A stretch of 64,000 nt of DNA from Mesorhizobium caraganae. GTDB lineage: Bacteria > Pseudomonadota > Alphaproteobacteria > Rhizobiales > Rhizobiaceae. The notes below the pieces were generated by a model that did not search any database, was not told the origin of the DNA, and saw only the letters and a program-made list of their open reading frames with translations. Made by a program: the position numbers and the translations under genes. Of the stretch, positions 25,340-34,709 are shown piece after piece (the stretch's first letter is position 1; every line of letters begins with the position of its first letter). The stretch spans positions 1-64,000 of the forward strand of contig NZ_JAFCGY010000022.1 in the NCBI RefSeq assembly GCF_016836705.1. Direction: 5' to 3'.

Positions 25340-26394
25340 CAGCGTGCCCCGGCCTCCGTACGGTCGCGGGCCAGGAATCCGCAACGCTCACCCGACTCCG
25401 AACTCGTGAATGCCGCCAGGACAGGGCCTTCAGCATACCGTTTCCTGGTCGCGGCCTCGGCCAGCATCAGCAGCAGCGGGCCGGAAGCAGCCCCGACGTC
25501 GCCCCAGCAGTCCGCGGGGGCTGTGAACGCGTCAGGCGTTTGGAACAGGTCGCTCGCACGGATACTCGCAAAACCAAACTCATCCGCGCGGTATGGCTCG
25601 CCGTTCATGTCGCAGTATAGATGATCCACTTTAATTGCGGGTGGATCGCCTGCCAGGGCCTGGAACATCGCCAGCATGCCCTCGCCGGTGCACACTGTGT
25701 CGGTCTTGATCAGGTTCGTTTCGCGGGCAAGGGCAACCGACATCAGCTCCAGCGTCGCCGATAGCTGATAGCGTCGTGCCGTGGCTGTGCTTGTCAGCAA
25801 CACAAATCCCGCTGCTTCGCCGGGGATGAAACCGTAGGCATTGTTCTCCGGACCGGCTGAGTGGACTTGATCGTTTTCTTCGAGCCAATCCAGAGTTTCC
25901 GGTTCAAGGTAGGAATCGACACCGCCCGCCAGTGCGAATTCGGACGCGCCGGACTGCACCGCATGCCACGCTCTTTCGATCGCCATCGTTCCGGCAGCGT
26001 GCCCAGATTCGATCACGCCGATTTTTTCGATACGGCACACGGAGGCCAACTCTTCGCGCAACCGGTCGACGACTATGGCCGGCACGTCGTCGCCGCGACC
26101 CGGCCGCACAGGCGGTAAGCCGACAAAGAGGGGAATCGGCAGCTGACCGATCGAAGACGATGATCCGACAGCTTCAACCGCGGCGGGCGCCGCCAGTTCC
26201 GCCAATCGGGCCGCGCCTCTCACATCCATGCCGATGTATGGCGCTGCGGCCACGATCATACTGTTGCCGGCAGTATCGACCACGAACGGATGTTGGCCGA
26301 AGCCGGCGATACCGGCGCGCACGGCAGCGGCCGTCGCGGCCGCTGTCATGCCGACGGCCGTCCGTGCTCCGGATCCGATAATCGTTACCCTCAC
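25339..26394 (-). CDS. Thiolase/ketoacyl-synthase-fold pseudoenzyme in the effector module
   Basis: 351 residues with an overall beta-ketoacyl synthase (thiolase) fold: MRVTIIGSGARTAVGMTAAA at the start, SGASEFALAGGVDSYLEP in the middle, and DVGAASGPLLLML near the end. The catalytic residues are missing. Where the nucleophilic Cys is expected, near residue 130, the sequence reads ESGHAAG. The first active-site His motif is replaced by YCDMNGEPYR, and the second (usually Gly-His) is Gly-Asp in WGDVGAASG. It is therefore very probably not a condensing enzyme. Genes of this kind sit between DUF2169 and DUF4150 genes in T6SS effector modules, so a chaperone or loading role is likely. Both ends overlap their neighbours (ATGA and TGATG), indicating strict coupling with the adaptor and toxin. 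Confidence 0.8.
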   Translation of the reverse strand: MRVTIIGSGARTAVGMTAAATAAAVRAGIAGFGQHPFVVDTAGNSMIVAAAPYIGMDVRGAARLAELAAPAAVEAVGSSSSIGQLPIPLFVGLPPVRPGRGDDVPAIVVDRLREELASVCRIEKIGVIESGHAAGTMAIERAWHAVQSGASEFALAGGVDSYLEPETLDWLEENDQVHSAGPENNAYGFIPGEAAGFVLLTSTATARRYQLSATLELMSVALARETNLIKTDTVCTGEGMLAMFQALAGDPPAIKVDHLYCDMNGEPYRADEFGFASIRASDLFQTPDAFTAPADCWGDVGAASGPLLLMLAEAATRKRYAEGPVLAAFTSSESGERCGFLARDRTEAGAR

Positions 26395-27464
26395 CGCCCT
26401 TCACCGCCTTCGTCGTCCGGGTCGCGCCAACCCTCGTCAATCCCGGACGGGACCATGCGTGGATGCGCGTTCGTCACCAACAACAGGCTGACCCGCGTCT
26501 GAGTCAGCCGCTGCACATCGGCATGCGCCCGCAGGGATGTTCGCCAGACCAGCACCACGCGCGGCACGTCCGGCTCGAGGATCACGCTGTGCAGAGCGCC
26601 ACGGTGCGTGATGCGCGGCTTGCCCTTGATATCTGTTTCAAACCGGAAGGCGACGCGAGGTAGAAGAAATGCCAGCCGCCCGGTCGGCGTCAGGTTCAGC
26701 AATTCCACTGGCTCTCCGCCCCGGAAAGCATGCTTCGGGCGCTGGTCCTCGGGAGCGCAGAGAAAAAAGCGATCATCCAGGTCGGCTGGATACAAGGGGC
26801 TGCGATTTTTCTGCCAGGCCCCGTCATAGGTGCCCGCATATTGGGCGCGCTGGCGCCAGTGCGACGGGATCGGCCCGAAGCCCGCCGGCTTGGTTCCGCC
26901 GTTGGCCCCCACGGTTTCAACATTCGGTGCGATCTTGCCGGCCATGGGCACAAATCCGGTGCCGACCGGGTTGTATTGGTCAAAGTTTGGCCGCGTCGGG
27001 TCTTTGACGGGATCAGGCTCCGCCCCGCCATAGGCGCGCTCATAGACCAGCGGCATGCGTATGAACGGCTGCGGCGACCCAACACTCACACCGGACACCG
27101 AGTGCTTGTAGGGCCGATCTCCGGTGATCCGCAGGGATTTTTGCAGTTCACCTACTCTCATGCTGACGTCCACGGATGTGGTGGGCTTGCCCCCCAAAGC
27201 GTAGGCATGCCCATGAAGGAGCACGTCGGTTGTCGGCTTGGTCAGGTAGAAGTCGGAGTCGTATATCAGGCTGCCCGCGCCCGGCCCGCCACCGAATTTA
27301 GGCGCCACTACGGGAGGCTCCTGTTCATCGGCTACGGCCGTCGTCCCATCCGGATTGATGCGAAAGCTGCACCGTACGGCGACCATCCATACCTCGCCTC
27401 CGTCCCGATCACGAGTCCAGATGCCGCTTGCCATGAATGGCGTATCGTTTGCCACCTGCCACAT
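26391..27464 (-). CDS. DUF2169 T6SS effector adaptor
   Basis: 357 residues from the ATG at 27464; the longer open frame upstream is a shadow of tagF. Recognisable DUF2169 features: NDTPFMASGIWTRDRDGGEV, VVAPKFGGGPGAGSLIYDSD, LTKPTTDVLLHGHAYA, MPLVYERAYGG and NPVGTGFVP. DUF2169 proteins bind PAAR-like (DUF4150) effectors and deliver them to VgrG. The gene begins three bases after the tagF stop and overlaps the next gene, so the effector module is transcribed as the tail of the main T6SS operon. No membrane segment. The specific partner should be the DUF4150 toxin two genes downstream. Confidence 0.88.
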   Translation of the reverse strand: MWQVANDTPFMASGIWTRDRDGGEVWMVAVRCSFRINPDGTTAVADEQEPPVVAPKFGGGPGAGSLIYDSDFYLTKPTTDVLLHGHAYALGGKPTTSVDVSMRVGELQKSLRITGDRPYKHSVSGVSVGSPQPFIRMPLVYERAYGGAEPDPVKDPTRPNFDQYNPVGTGFVPMAGKIAPNVETVGANGGTKPAGFGPIPSHWRQRAQYAGTYDGAWQKNRSPLYPADLDDRFFLCAPEDQRPKHAFRGGEPVELLNLTPTGRLAFLLPRVAFRFETDIKGKPRITHRGALHSVILEPDVPRVVLVWRTSLRAHADVQRLTQTRVSLLLVTNAHPRMVPSGIDEGWRDPDDEGGEGR

Positions 27465-27466
27465 CG

Positions 27467-28009
27467 TCAGCTGATCTCCCAACTGCCGGCGAGAATTGTC
27501 TCCAGCGTCGCTTGCGGCGATTGCGGGTCGATGTCGAAAATGTCGGAGTGCGCCGTCCACATCACCATGTCGGCAATCAGCTCTTCGCCTGGTTCGACCG
27601 ACGGCACAGGCAGTCCACCGAGCGCTGCGTCCAGTTCGTCGGCCGTCAGCTCGCCCCGCTGGGCGGCGGTGGCCGCCTCTTCGACCCCGGCAAACCAGGC
27701 TTCGGCATGCGTGAGCGTAACGGGGGCTCCAGGCAGTTGCGCGACGACGCTCAGCGGGAATTTCCGGCCAACCTTGTCGGCGCTTTGCACGATGATGCCG
27801 GCCGACGCGCCGAAGGAATTCGGGCCGGCGAGGAACCGCAGCGCGGTGGCAGGCGGCCAGATGTCCTGGCCGAACAGCGGCACCAGATGCTGCGCCAGCC
27901 AGCGGTCCCACAGGCGCACGAACTCGCCCGTCAGCCGCCGGGTCACGAAATCGCCGGTGGCGGGCATTTTGCCGTAGAAGCCGGGCAGGATCATATCTGC
28001 GGCGGACAT
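27467..28009 (-). CDS. tagF: TagF family T6SS regulatory protein
   Basis: 180 residues from the ATG at 28009, overlapping the end of tssM2 by 19 bases; an ATG at 27994 forming ATGA with the tssM2 stop is the alternative. Typical start: ILPGFYGKMPATGDFVTRRL, with LWDRWLAQHL and GASAGIIVQSADKVGRKFPL following. TagF acts after translation to repress T6SS firing, in some bacteria by binding the FHA protein. A separate pppA phosphatase gene exists in this window; in some genomes TagF is fused to PppA. Presence of both here suggests two layers of post-translational control, one per FHA protein perhaps (inference). Confidence 0.88.
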   Translation of the reverse strand: MSAADMILPGFYGKMPATGDFVTRRLTGEFVRLWDRWLAQHLVPLFGQDIWPPATALRFLAGPNSFGASAGIIVQSADKVGRKFPLSVVAQLPGAPVTLTHAEAWFAGVEEAATAAQRGELTADELDAALGGLPVPSVEPGEELIADMVMWTAHSDIFDIDPQSPQATLETILAGSWEIS

Positions 28010-31000
28010 GAGAATTTCTTGAACATCTGGAGGTTGTAGGGATTTTCGACGCTTGCCGCCTTGAGCTTGAAATCGGCGTACATGCCTTTCGTTCCCAGCC
28101 GCAGGCTGTAGACATCGGACAACGAGGTGCCGGTAAAGCGGCCGCCGCGCAGCATCCTCAGCCACGCCCAGCTGCCGGTCTCGTTGAGCATGATCTCGGG
28201 CGAGCCGTCGATCGGCTGGAAAGCGAGCGAGATGACACCGGTGCCGTCCTTGCCGGGCCAGGTCATCGGCTGCGGCCGCGTCGCATTGTTGAAATAGACG
28301 AGGCTCTGGCCGTCGAGATTGAGGGTGACGCGGGTGACGTTGGGCGACAGGTCCGTCGGCTCAAGCGTGAACGCCATCACCGGGCCCTGGCCACCGGGAA
28401 AGAGATCGTCGCGGATGCGCCGCGCCTGCTCGAAGGCGGCAAGTGCCGAAGGGTCGAGGCCGAAATCGGCGCGCCATTTCCACGGCTGCGCCGAGGTGTC
28501 GACATAGCTGATCAGATGGTCGTTTATGAAGGCGTCGATCATACCCGCCGGCCCGAACAGGCGGGCGAAGTCGCGCACGTTGACGTCGACGGCGCTGTCG
28601 GGGCTGAACGGATAGCGGTCGTTGAGCGCAGCCTGGCAGAAGGGCAGGATGTCGGCACGCCATATTGCGTTGAGCTCGGAGGCCACGGCCTTCTGCGTCA
28701 GCCCGCTGGTGTCGCCGGCGATGCCGCTCAGCCAGGTGTTGACCGGATCGGGCAGGATCTGCGCCTGCCTGGCGACGGCGCCGGTCAGCTCGGCAAGCCC
28801 GCCCTGTTTCTTGATCGCGTCCTGCGGGTCGGGATTGGCGGTCACCGTCTGCAGCACATTGGACAGCGCCGTCAGCGCCACCACCGCGGCGTCAAGCGCC
28901 GGCGGCTGGCCATCGACCTCGGCAATCGTGCTCTTGAGCGGCTTGAAGTGCTCGGCCACCAGCGTGCCGGTCAGGTCGACCTCGCTGGCCGAGCCGGCGC
29001 GCGGCAACAGCTTGGCGCCTGTCTTGACGATCTTGCCCAGCTTGCCGAGTTTGCCCAAAAGTTTGGAGCCGCCCTTCGCCGCCGCCTTGTCGTCGGTCGC
29101 CGGCGCCTCGTCGGAGCGGGTAAGGTCGACCTCCTGGACGACGGCCGTCAACAGCCGCTTCAACGCGGAATCGGCGCTGGAAAGGTCCTTCAGATTCTCG
29201 CTGGCAATGTTGAGGTCGCTGAGCGGCGCCAGCCGCATGTCACGCAGGAAACTGTCCCACTGCGCGATGTAGTCGTCATAGTAGAGCTTCAGAATGTCTT
29301 CCGACAGCGCCGACACGGACGTTTCGGAATTCTCCGAGCAGCCGCCGGCAAACACCGCGCGGTCGAGTGCCGCCTGGGCGGCGACGTCCTCGACCCGGTC
29401 GAGGATCGCGTCGTGGAAACCGTCATAGGTGAAGGCGCCTGATATGCCGACACGCAGCGTCTTGTCGGAGCGTCGCGAAAACACCTTGGCGCCGTTCGGG
29501 CCTGCGAAATTGGCGGGGATCCATTCCTTCAATCCGGCTACCGCCGGGTCGGCCAGCAACTGTTTGTAGGCGCGCGCCGGCAGCGAGATCGTGCACACCG
29601 TCTTCAACGCTTCGGCGACCAGCGCCTGGTCGGGCGCAATGTAGCTGTCGTCGACCGCCATGCGGCGGATCGCGGCCAGCTGGTGTTCTTCCGCATCGGC
29701 GGTCGGGAAGGGGGCGGCCGGCGCGAATTCGGGCAGGTCGTTCACCCACCAATTCTGCACGAAATCCGAATCCATCTGCGACAGGCCGGTCATCATGCGG
29801 TAGGTCTTGAGCGCGCCCAGCATGAAATCCGGATCGCGGATCTGCCGCCACATCGTCGCTTCCAGCAGCGCCACCATGCGCGGCTCGAGCACGTTACGCA
29901 AAGCATGGTCATAGGTGTCGGTCTGCGCCCGCATCAGTTCGGCGGAAGCCGATGGCCCGAGCAGATCCTGCGCCTTGTCGGGCGGCGCAGTCCTGGCACT
30001 GGCGACCTCATCCATGGCGTTGAGGGCAACGTCCATCGCCGGCTGCTGCACCGAGGCGGGCGTCGCGGCGGCCGACGTCAGCGGCGCTTGCAGCGCCTCG
30101 AACTGGCCGGCCTGCGCGGCGATGGCATTGCGGTTGTCGTAGTAGGACCAGGCGAACAGCGAACCGGCCAGGATAGCGGCGGCCGCGCAGACAGCGGCGG
30201 CGCCGCGCCAGATCCAGCTGCGGCGGCGCTGCGCCAGCGGATCGAACGTACCGAGCCCGGCCTCCTTGAAGATCACTTCGGTCAAAAGGTTCTTGAGGAA
30301 GAAGCTGCGCTTTTCAAAACGCTGCGTCGGCATCGAGCGTCGCGCCGGCAGGCCGAAGGAAGAGGCGAGTGCGGCGGTGAGCCGGTCGATCGGCGCGCCT
30401 TCCTGCGTCGCCGAGGTCAAATAGAGGCCGCGCAGCCAGGCGGCTTCCTCGTAGCGGCTCTCGCCGAACATCGCCTCGACCAGCACCTGGATGGGCTCGG
30501 ACAGGCTTTGCAGCTGGGCGGGAAAGCGGAAGATCTCGGCCCGCTCGGCGAGCTTGTCTTCGTCTTCCAGCCGCGGCACCAGCCGCTTTTCGAGCTCCCT
30601 CGAAAGCGTCGAGATTTCGCCCGCGATCGTCTTGGCGTCTACGCGCGCGTCGAGAGGGAAGGTCGTGCCCCAAACCTGTTCGCGCGCCTGCGTCGACAGG
30701 CCGCCGAAGAAAGCCTCGAAGCCTCTTATCAGATCGGCCTTGGTCAGCATGAGATAGACCGGCAGCCGGATTTCCAGCCGCTCTTCAAGCTCCGCCAGTC
30801 GCCTGCGGATCTTGCGGCCATGCGCCTTGACGGCTTCGTCGCCTTCCGAAAGCGCATCGATCCCAAGCGCGACGATAACGCCGTTCAGCGCGCGGCGGCC
30901 GCGGTGCTTCTTCAACAGGTCGAGGAAGCCCAGCCATTCGGCGGCGTCGACGTCGGGCTGGCTTTCTTGCTGCACATAGCGGCCGGCAGTGTCGATCATC

Positions 31001-31530
31001 ACCGCGTTTTCGGAGAAGAACCAGTCGCAGTTGCGCGTGCCGCCGATCCCTTGCAGATCGTCGGTCAGGTCGATCGGAAAGTTGAGGCCGGACTGGCGCA
31101 AGGCCGTCGTCTTGCCGGTCGCCGGCGGGCCGACGATCACATACCACGGCATTTCGCGCAGGAATTTGCGGCCACCGAGCTTGCGCCGCTTCAGCTCGAC
31201 CATGACGTCCTGGAATTTGGCGCCGACCGCGGCGACGTTCTCCTCACCGGGGCTGAGCCGCTTTTCCTCGACGGGTGCGGCAATCTCGGCGACGAACATG
31301 CGGTTGGCGCGGATCGCGCGGCGCTGCGCGACGATCAGCCAGATCAGCCAGAAGATCACCAGAAGCGCGATGATGACGATGCGCACCGTTTCCGTTGCCA
31401 TCGGCACATAGTCGCCGACCCGCACGATCGGGCCGAACACCCAGATGATCAGCGACAGCAGCGCAAGCCCGATCAGCGTCCACAGGAAACGCGAGGTCAG
31501 GACCGCCCAGAGGAAGCGCAGGATGAACAT
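27991..31530 (-). CDS. tssM: TssM/IcmF membrane-complex protein, second copy
   Basis: 1179 residues. Two N-terminal membrane helices (about 14-32 and 48-66), Walker A GPPATGKTTALRQSG, DTAGRY, another helix near 445 (GAAAVCAAAAILAGSLFAWSY), then a periplasmic part. An Ala/Gly/Lys-rich insert (about 815-840, KGGSKLLGKLGKLGKIVKTG) is absent from the first TssM. The C-terminal domain includes VMAFTLEPTDLSPNVTRVTL and SWAWLRML. It should be the channel protein of the main apparatus because it lies in the operon with sheath and baseplate genes. One base separates it from tssL2. Confidence 0.94.
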   Translation of the reverse strand: MFILRFLWAVLTSRFLWTLIGLALLSLIIWVFGPIVRVGDYVPMATETVRIVIIALLVIFWLIWLIVAQRRAIRANRMFVAEIAAPVEEKRLSPGEENVAAVGAKFQDVMVELKRRKLGGRKFLREMPWYVIVGPPATGKTTALRQSGLNFPIDLTDDLQGIGGTRNCDWFFSENAVMIDTAGRYVQQESQPDVDAAEWLGFLDLLKKHRGRRALNGVIVALGIDALSEGDEAVKAHGRKIRRRLAELEERLEIRLPVYLMLTKADLIRGFEAFFGGLSTQAREQVWGTTFPLDARVDAKTIAGEISTLSRELEKRLVPRLEDEDKLAERAEIFRFPAQLQSLSEPIQVLVEAMFGESRYEEAAWLRGLYLTSATQEGAPIDRLTAALASSFGLPARRSMPTQRFEKRSFFLKNLLTEVIFKEAGLGTFDPLAQRRRSWIWRGAAAVCAAAAILAGSLFAWSYYDNRNAIAAQAGQFEALQAPLTSAAATPASVQQPAMDVALNAMDEVASARTAPPDKAQDLLGPSASAELMRAQTDTYDHALRNVLEPRMVALLEATMWRQIRDPDFMLGALKTYRMMTGLSQMDSDFVQNWWVNDLPEFAPAAPFPTADAEEHQLAAIRRMAVDDSYIAPDQALVAEALKTVCTISLPARAYKQLLADPAVAGLKEWIPANFAGPNGAKVFSRRSDKTLRVGISGAFTYDGFHDAILDRVEDVAAQAALDRAVFAGGCSENSETSVSALSEDILKLYYDDYIAQWDSFLRDMRLAPLSDLNIASENLKDLSSADSALKRLLTAVVQEVDLTRSDEAPATDDKAAAKGGSKLLGKLGKLGKIVKTGAKLLPRAGSASEVDLTGTLVAEHFKPLKSTIAEVDGQPPALDAAVVALTALSNVLQTVTANPDPQDAIKKQGGLAELTGAVARQAQILPDPVNTWLSGIAGDTSGLTQKAVASELNAIWRADILPFCQAALNDRYPFSPDSAVDVNVRDFARLFGPAGMIDAFINDHLISYVDTSAQPWKWRADFGLDPSALAAFEQARRIRDDLFPGGQGPVMAFTLEPTDLSPNVTRVTLNLDGQSLVYFNNATRPQPMTWPGKDGTGVISLAFQPIDGSPEIMLNETGSWAWLRMLRGGRFTGTSLSDVYSLRLGTKGMYADFKLKAASVENPYNLQMFKKFSCPPQI

Positions 31531-31531
31531 G

Positions 31532-32860
31532 TCACAGCCTCTTCTCGACCAGCACTTCGACGCGGCGGTTCAAGGCCCGCCCCTCGCGTGTGCCGTCGTC
31601 GGCGACAGGATCGGTCGCGGCGCGGCCTTCGGAGCGCACGCGATCCTTCGGCACGCCGTTCTGGATCAGTATGTCGGCAATCTCGGCGGCACGCGCCTCC
31701 GACAGCCGCTGGTTGGTCGACAGCGGATTGGTCTTCTGTAGCGGAATACCGTCCGTGTGGCCGACCACGGTGATATCGCCGATCAGCTCCTGGTTTTCGA
31801 GGATCACCTTGGCGACCGAGGCTATGAGCGGATCGAAACCGTCGGTCAGCTGCGCGCGCGACGACTGGAAGAGTTCGGGGTTGGAGGCCTGGATGACCAG
31901 CCGCGCCAGCGAGACGCTCTCGGTGCCGCTCAGCGCTTTCTTGAGCTCGTCCGGTGCCGCTGCCTGGAACTCCGGCAGCAGCGCGAAATCCACCGCCACC
32001 GGCGGCGGCGCGTCGACCTTCGGCGAGGCGCGGGTGACATCGGCGCGTGTCGGCGGCGGCAGTGCGCGCACCAGCGCCGAAAGCTCGACCGCCTGGCTGC
32101 TCAGCCCCATCGACAGGCCGACATGGATGGCTGTCGCGATCACTGCTGCGGCCGCCGCCATCACCCAGATCGGCACGATGAAGCGCTGCGGTTCGTCGGA
32201 CGCGATCACGCCCTTCCAGTTGGGCGACAACGGTGCGCCTTCGGCGTCGTTGTCGCGCAGGAAACGCGCCGCCGCTACGCGAACGGCATTGAGCGAACGG
32301 TCGCCGGAGCGGCCGGGCACGCGGTATTTGCCGCGAAAGCCCAGCGCCATGCAGTGATATTGCAGCTCCAGCATTTCGCGGTCGCGGTTGGGATGGCGCT
32401 CGAGGTCTTCGAGGCGGGCGAAGAATTGCGCGCCTGCGTCGACGTCACCGCGCAGCATCACCACCAGCGGCTGGCGCGGCCAGGCGCTGGCGCCGCCCCA
32501 CGGCGTGTTCAACGCGAGGTCATCGAGCAGGGCAGCAACCAGCCACGCCGCCTGGTCGGCGCGCTCGAGCGACGAGCCTTGCGCCATGGTGGCATCGCGG
32601 CAGCGCACGAGTTCATCGAGCAGCCTTGTGCGCAGCGCTTCCGGGTTCTCCGGTGGCAGCGCGTTTTCCAGTTCGGGCGCAAATTCCAGCAAGGGTGAGA
32701 ACGCGTTGACGAGAACGTTCGGATGCGCGCGCGAGGAACGCTTGGCTGTGACGCCCGATGCCGGCAGGGGCATGGCGCGCGGCGTCGGCGCTCCGCTCAG
32801 ACGGATGCGCGTGCGCTCCCGATCCTCGGACAGTCCGAATGGATCGTCCCTGCTCATCAT
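31532..32860 (-). CDS. tssL: TssL/DotU protein with C-terminal OmpA domain, second copy
   Basis: 442 residues. There are two adjacent ATG codons; the one at 32857 lies better from AGGTGAG, but I keep the first. A DotU domain (about 50-215, with LELQYHCMALGFRGKYR), a membrane helix (VIWVMAAAAAVIATAIHVGL region) and an OmpA/MotB domain (about 325-440) with VVGHTDGIPL and GRALNRRVEVLVEK. Same architecture as TssL1 but with a shorter N-terminus and differing sequence. It pairs with TssM2 in the membrane complex and holds it to the wall. Starts one base after the tssK stop. Confidence 0.94.
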   Translation of the reverse strand: MMSRDDPFGLSEDRERTRIRLSGAPTPRAMPLPASGVTAKRSSRAHPNVLVNAFSPLLEFAPELENALPPENPEALRTRLLDELVRCRDATMAQGSSLERADQAAWLVAALLDDLALNTPWGGASAWPRQPLVVMLRGDVDAGAQFFARLEDLERHPNRDREMLELQYHCMALGFRGKYRVPGRSGDRSLNAVRVAAARFLRDNDAEGAPLSPNWKGVIASDEPQRFIVPIWVMAAAAAVIATAIHVGLSMGLSSQAVELSALVRALPPPTRADVTRASPKVDAPPPVAVDFALLPEFQAAAPDELKKALSGTESVSLARLVIQASNPELFQSSRAQLTDGFDPLIASVAKVILENQELIGDITVVGHTDGIPLQKTNPLSTNQRLSEARAAEIADILIQNGVPKDRVRSEGRAATDPVADDGTREGRALNRRVEVLVEKRL

Positions 32861-32861
32861 C

Positions 32862-34196
32862 TCACCTGTTGACCGAGTAGCAGTCGACCTGCGGTTCGCT
32901 GGGCAGCACGCCCGAAACGCCGATCACAAAGCCGGGCGCTTCGAGCAGCGAGGCCCAGTGCTCGCTTTTCTGGTCGAGTTCGAGGCACAGCCGGTCGCCG
33001 TCATAGGGAATTTCGCGCGGCTGCGAATGCAATGGCTTCAGCGGAATGCCGGGTAGGCGCGACTTCCACAGCCCTTCGAATTCGCTCGCCGAGCCGACCG
33101 TCGCCTGGTTGACGAAAATCTTGCGCAAGGCATCTTCCGACAGTTCGGAGCCGATCCGCACCACGATCCGGCTCGCCACCAGAAGCTTCGGGTTGTCGAT
33201 GCGGATCTTCCACACATTGGTGGCATGCCGCATGACCGGGAGCGCGCGGGATTTCGGCTCGATGTAGCGCAGGCTGAGGATCAGCGAACGCAGTGCGTCG
33301 GCCAGCGCCGAATAGGCCGGGCCAGGCGCCATGTGGTCGTAAACAGGCAGTTCGCCGAGCCGCCGCGCGCTCGAGCCGTAGGTCGCCATCGAACCGGCGA
33401 GGCCGGCCAGCTCCATATAGACCTCGGCCGGATGGAACACGTCCTGCGCCAGCATGTGCGCCAGCCGCGGCCGCGCGGCGTTGACCAGATTGAGGATCAA
33501 CAGATCCTCGACGCTGCGCCCCGGACCGCCCAGCACCATCTTGCCATGCGCCTCGGCGATCTGGTCGAGACCGGTGACCACCTCCTGCAGCAGGCGGCTG
33601 TACCATGAGGCCGCGCCGATGACCAAGGTCGGCGGCAGGAAGGTGTCGTCGAGCGCCACCCCGCCATCGGCGCGCACGCCCTTGAGTTCGCCCACCGGCA
33701 ACGCGGTGTAGCCGCCGACCGCTGTACCCGGCGCCAGCAACAGCGCCTGCGGTCGTGCAATCTCGATTTCCTCCGGGTCGGAGCCGCCATGCACGGCGTC
33801 GCGCACCGAAACGATCCGGCCGCGATAGCGCGCGCCCGACGGCTCGGCGTGCGCCGGGTCGAAGCCGACGCCGCCGGGTGGTTCGAGCGGCAGCGCGATC
33901 AGCACCGGTCCTGCGCCCATCTCCGGCGTCACCGCCAGCGGCCGCGGCGCATCCATCGTCTCGGGGATCGAGAACGGCGTCCCGTCGGGAAAGATGCCGC
34001 GCGCCGAAAGCACCGAAATCTGGCCGGCATCGAGCAGTGCCTGATCGAGCGTCAGCGTTCGAAAGCCGAACGTATGCAGATGCCCGGCCTGCAAGGCGCC
34101 GCGCACCGTCGCCTCGAAGAAGCGGTCCTGTTGCTGGAAATGCTGGGTGCGCAGGAATAGCCCCTCCGACCACAGCACCCTGTTTGCATCGCTCAT
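32862..34196 (-). CDS. tssK: TssK baseplate protein
   Basis: 444 residues, the usual length. The N-terminal family signature VLWSEGLFLRTQHFQQQDRF is intact, followed by PLEPPGGVGFD and the central helical region (LLQEVVTGLDQIAEAHGK), ending with a C-terminal domain (SRIVVRIGSELSEDALRKIF). TssK trimers connect the baseplate (TssF, TssG) to the membrane complex (TssL, TssM). It lies between tssJ and tssL2, as in many imp-type loci. A 57-base gap separates it from tssJ; I see no regulatory feature in that gap. Confidence 0.95.
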   Translation of the reverse strand: MSDANRVLWSEGLFLRTQHFQQQDRFFEATVRGALQAGHLHTFGFRTLTLDQALLDAGQISVLSARGIFPDGTPFSIPETMDAPRPLAVTPEMGAGPVLIALPLEPPGGVGFDPAHAEPSGARYRGRIVSVRDAVHGGSDPEEIEIARPQALLLAPGTAVGGYTALPVGELKGVRADGGVALDDTFLPPTLVIGAASWYSRLLQEVVTGLDQIAEAHGKMVLGGPGRSVEDLLILNLVNAARPRLAHMLAQDVFHPAEVYMELAGLAGSMATYGSSARRLGELPVYDHMAPGPAYSALADALRSLILSLRYIEPKSRALPVMRHATNVWKIRIDNPKLLVASRIVVRIGSELSEDALRKIFVNQATVGSASEFEGLWKSRLPGIPLKPLHSQPREIPYDGDRLCLELDQKSEHWASLLEAPGFVIGVSGVLPSEPQVDCYSVNR

Positions 34197-34253
34197 GCCG
34201 GCACTCTCTGCTTCCTGCTCATCACCTTGGTGCGGCTTTGCGGACTTTCGCCG

Positions 34254-34706
34254 CTAGGCGGAAATGCCGCCGCTGCCGAGCTTCACATTGACGGTGAACT
34301 TCGATCCCGGCGACACCGACTTGGTCGTGCGCCAGTTGCGTCCGCCGGGTTCCCTGATCAGCGCGACGAAGCCCAGGGCCGCCACCTCCGGCTCGACCGT
34401 GATCGTCTTCGACGCGGTCTTGCCGGGTCCAACCGAAATCGTGTCGGAGCCGACGAGATCGCCGCCAAGGGCGGAGCCCGCACCGCCTTGCAGGGCGAAA
34501 TAATCGGCAGAATTGAAGGCGCCAGTACTCTTCAGACGCAAGATCATTACGGTAACCGGCCTGTCGCCACCGCCCGGTCCCGGGTTCATGCCGGCGCCGC
34601 CGGCAAGATTGACCGTTATGACGGACGGTTTCGGCGGGCCGCTCTGGCAAGCCGTCAGCAGTCCCGTCGCGCCCAAGGCAAGAATGAATTCGCGTCTGTC
34701 GATCAT
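34254..34706 (-). CDS. tssJ: TssJ outer-membrane lipoprotein
   Basis: 150 residues. The N-terminus MIDRREFILALGATGLLTAC has a lipobox (LLTAC, Cys20) preceded by a twin-Arg-like RRE. After the Cys comes a small beta sandwich with the family pattern SVITVNLAGGAGMNPG, DRPVTVMILRLKSTGAFNSA and FVALIREPGGRNWR. TssJ is held in the outer membrane and binds the periplasmic end of TssM. Only one tssJ is present for two TssM proteins, so if both membrane complexes form they must share it or TssM1 must act without it. Starts three bases after the tagH2 stop. Confidence 0.92.
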   Translation of the reverse strand: MIDRREFILALGATGLLTACQSGPPKPSVITVNLAGGAGMNPGPGGGDRPVTVMILRLKSTGAFNSADYFALQGGAGSALGGDLVGSDTISVGPGKTASKTITVEPEVAALGFVALIREPGGRNWRTTKSVSPGSKFTVNVKLGSGGISA

Positions 34707-34709
34707 GTC

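Noticed and set aside
29683..31773. A plus-strand open frame of 696 codons opposite tssM2
   Set aside because: Shadow of tssM2 caused by high GC at third positions; no motif or start signal.
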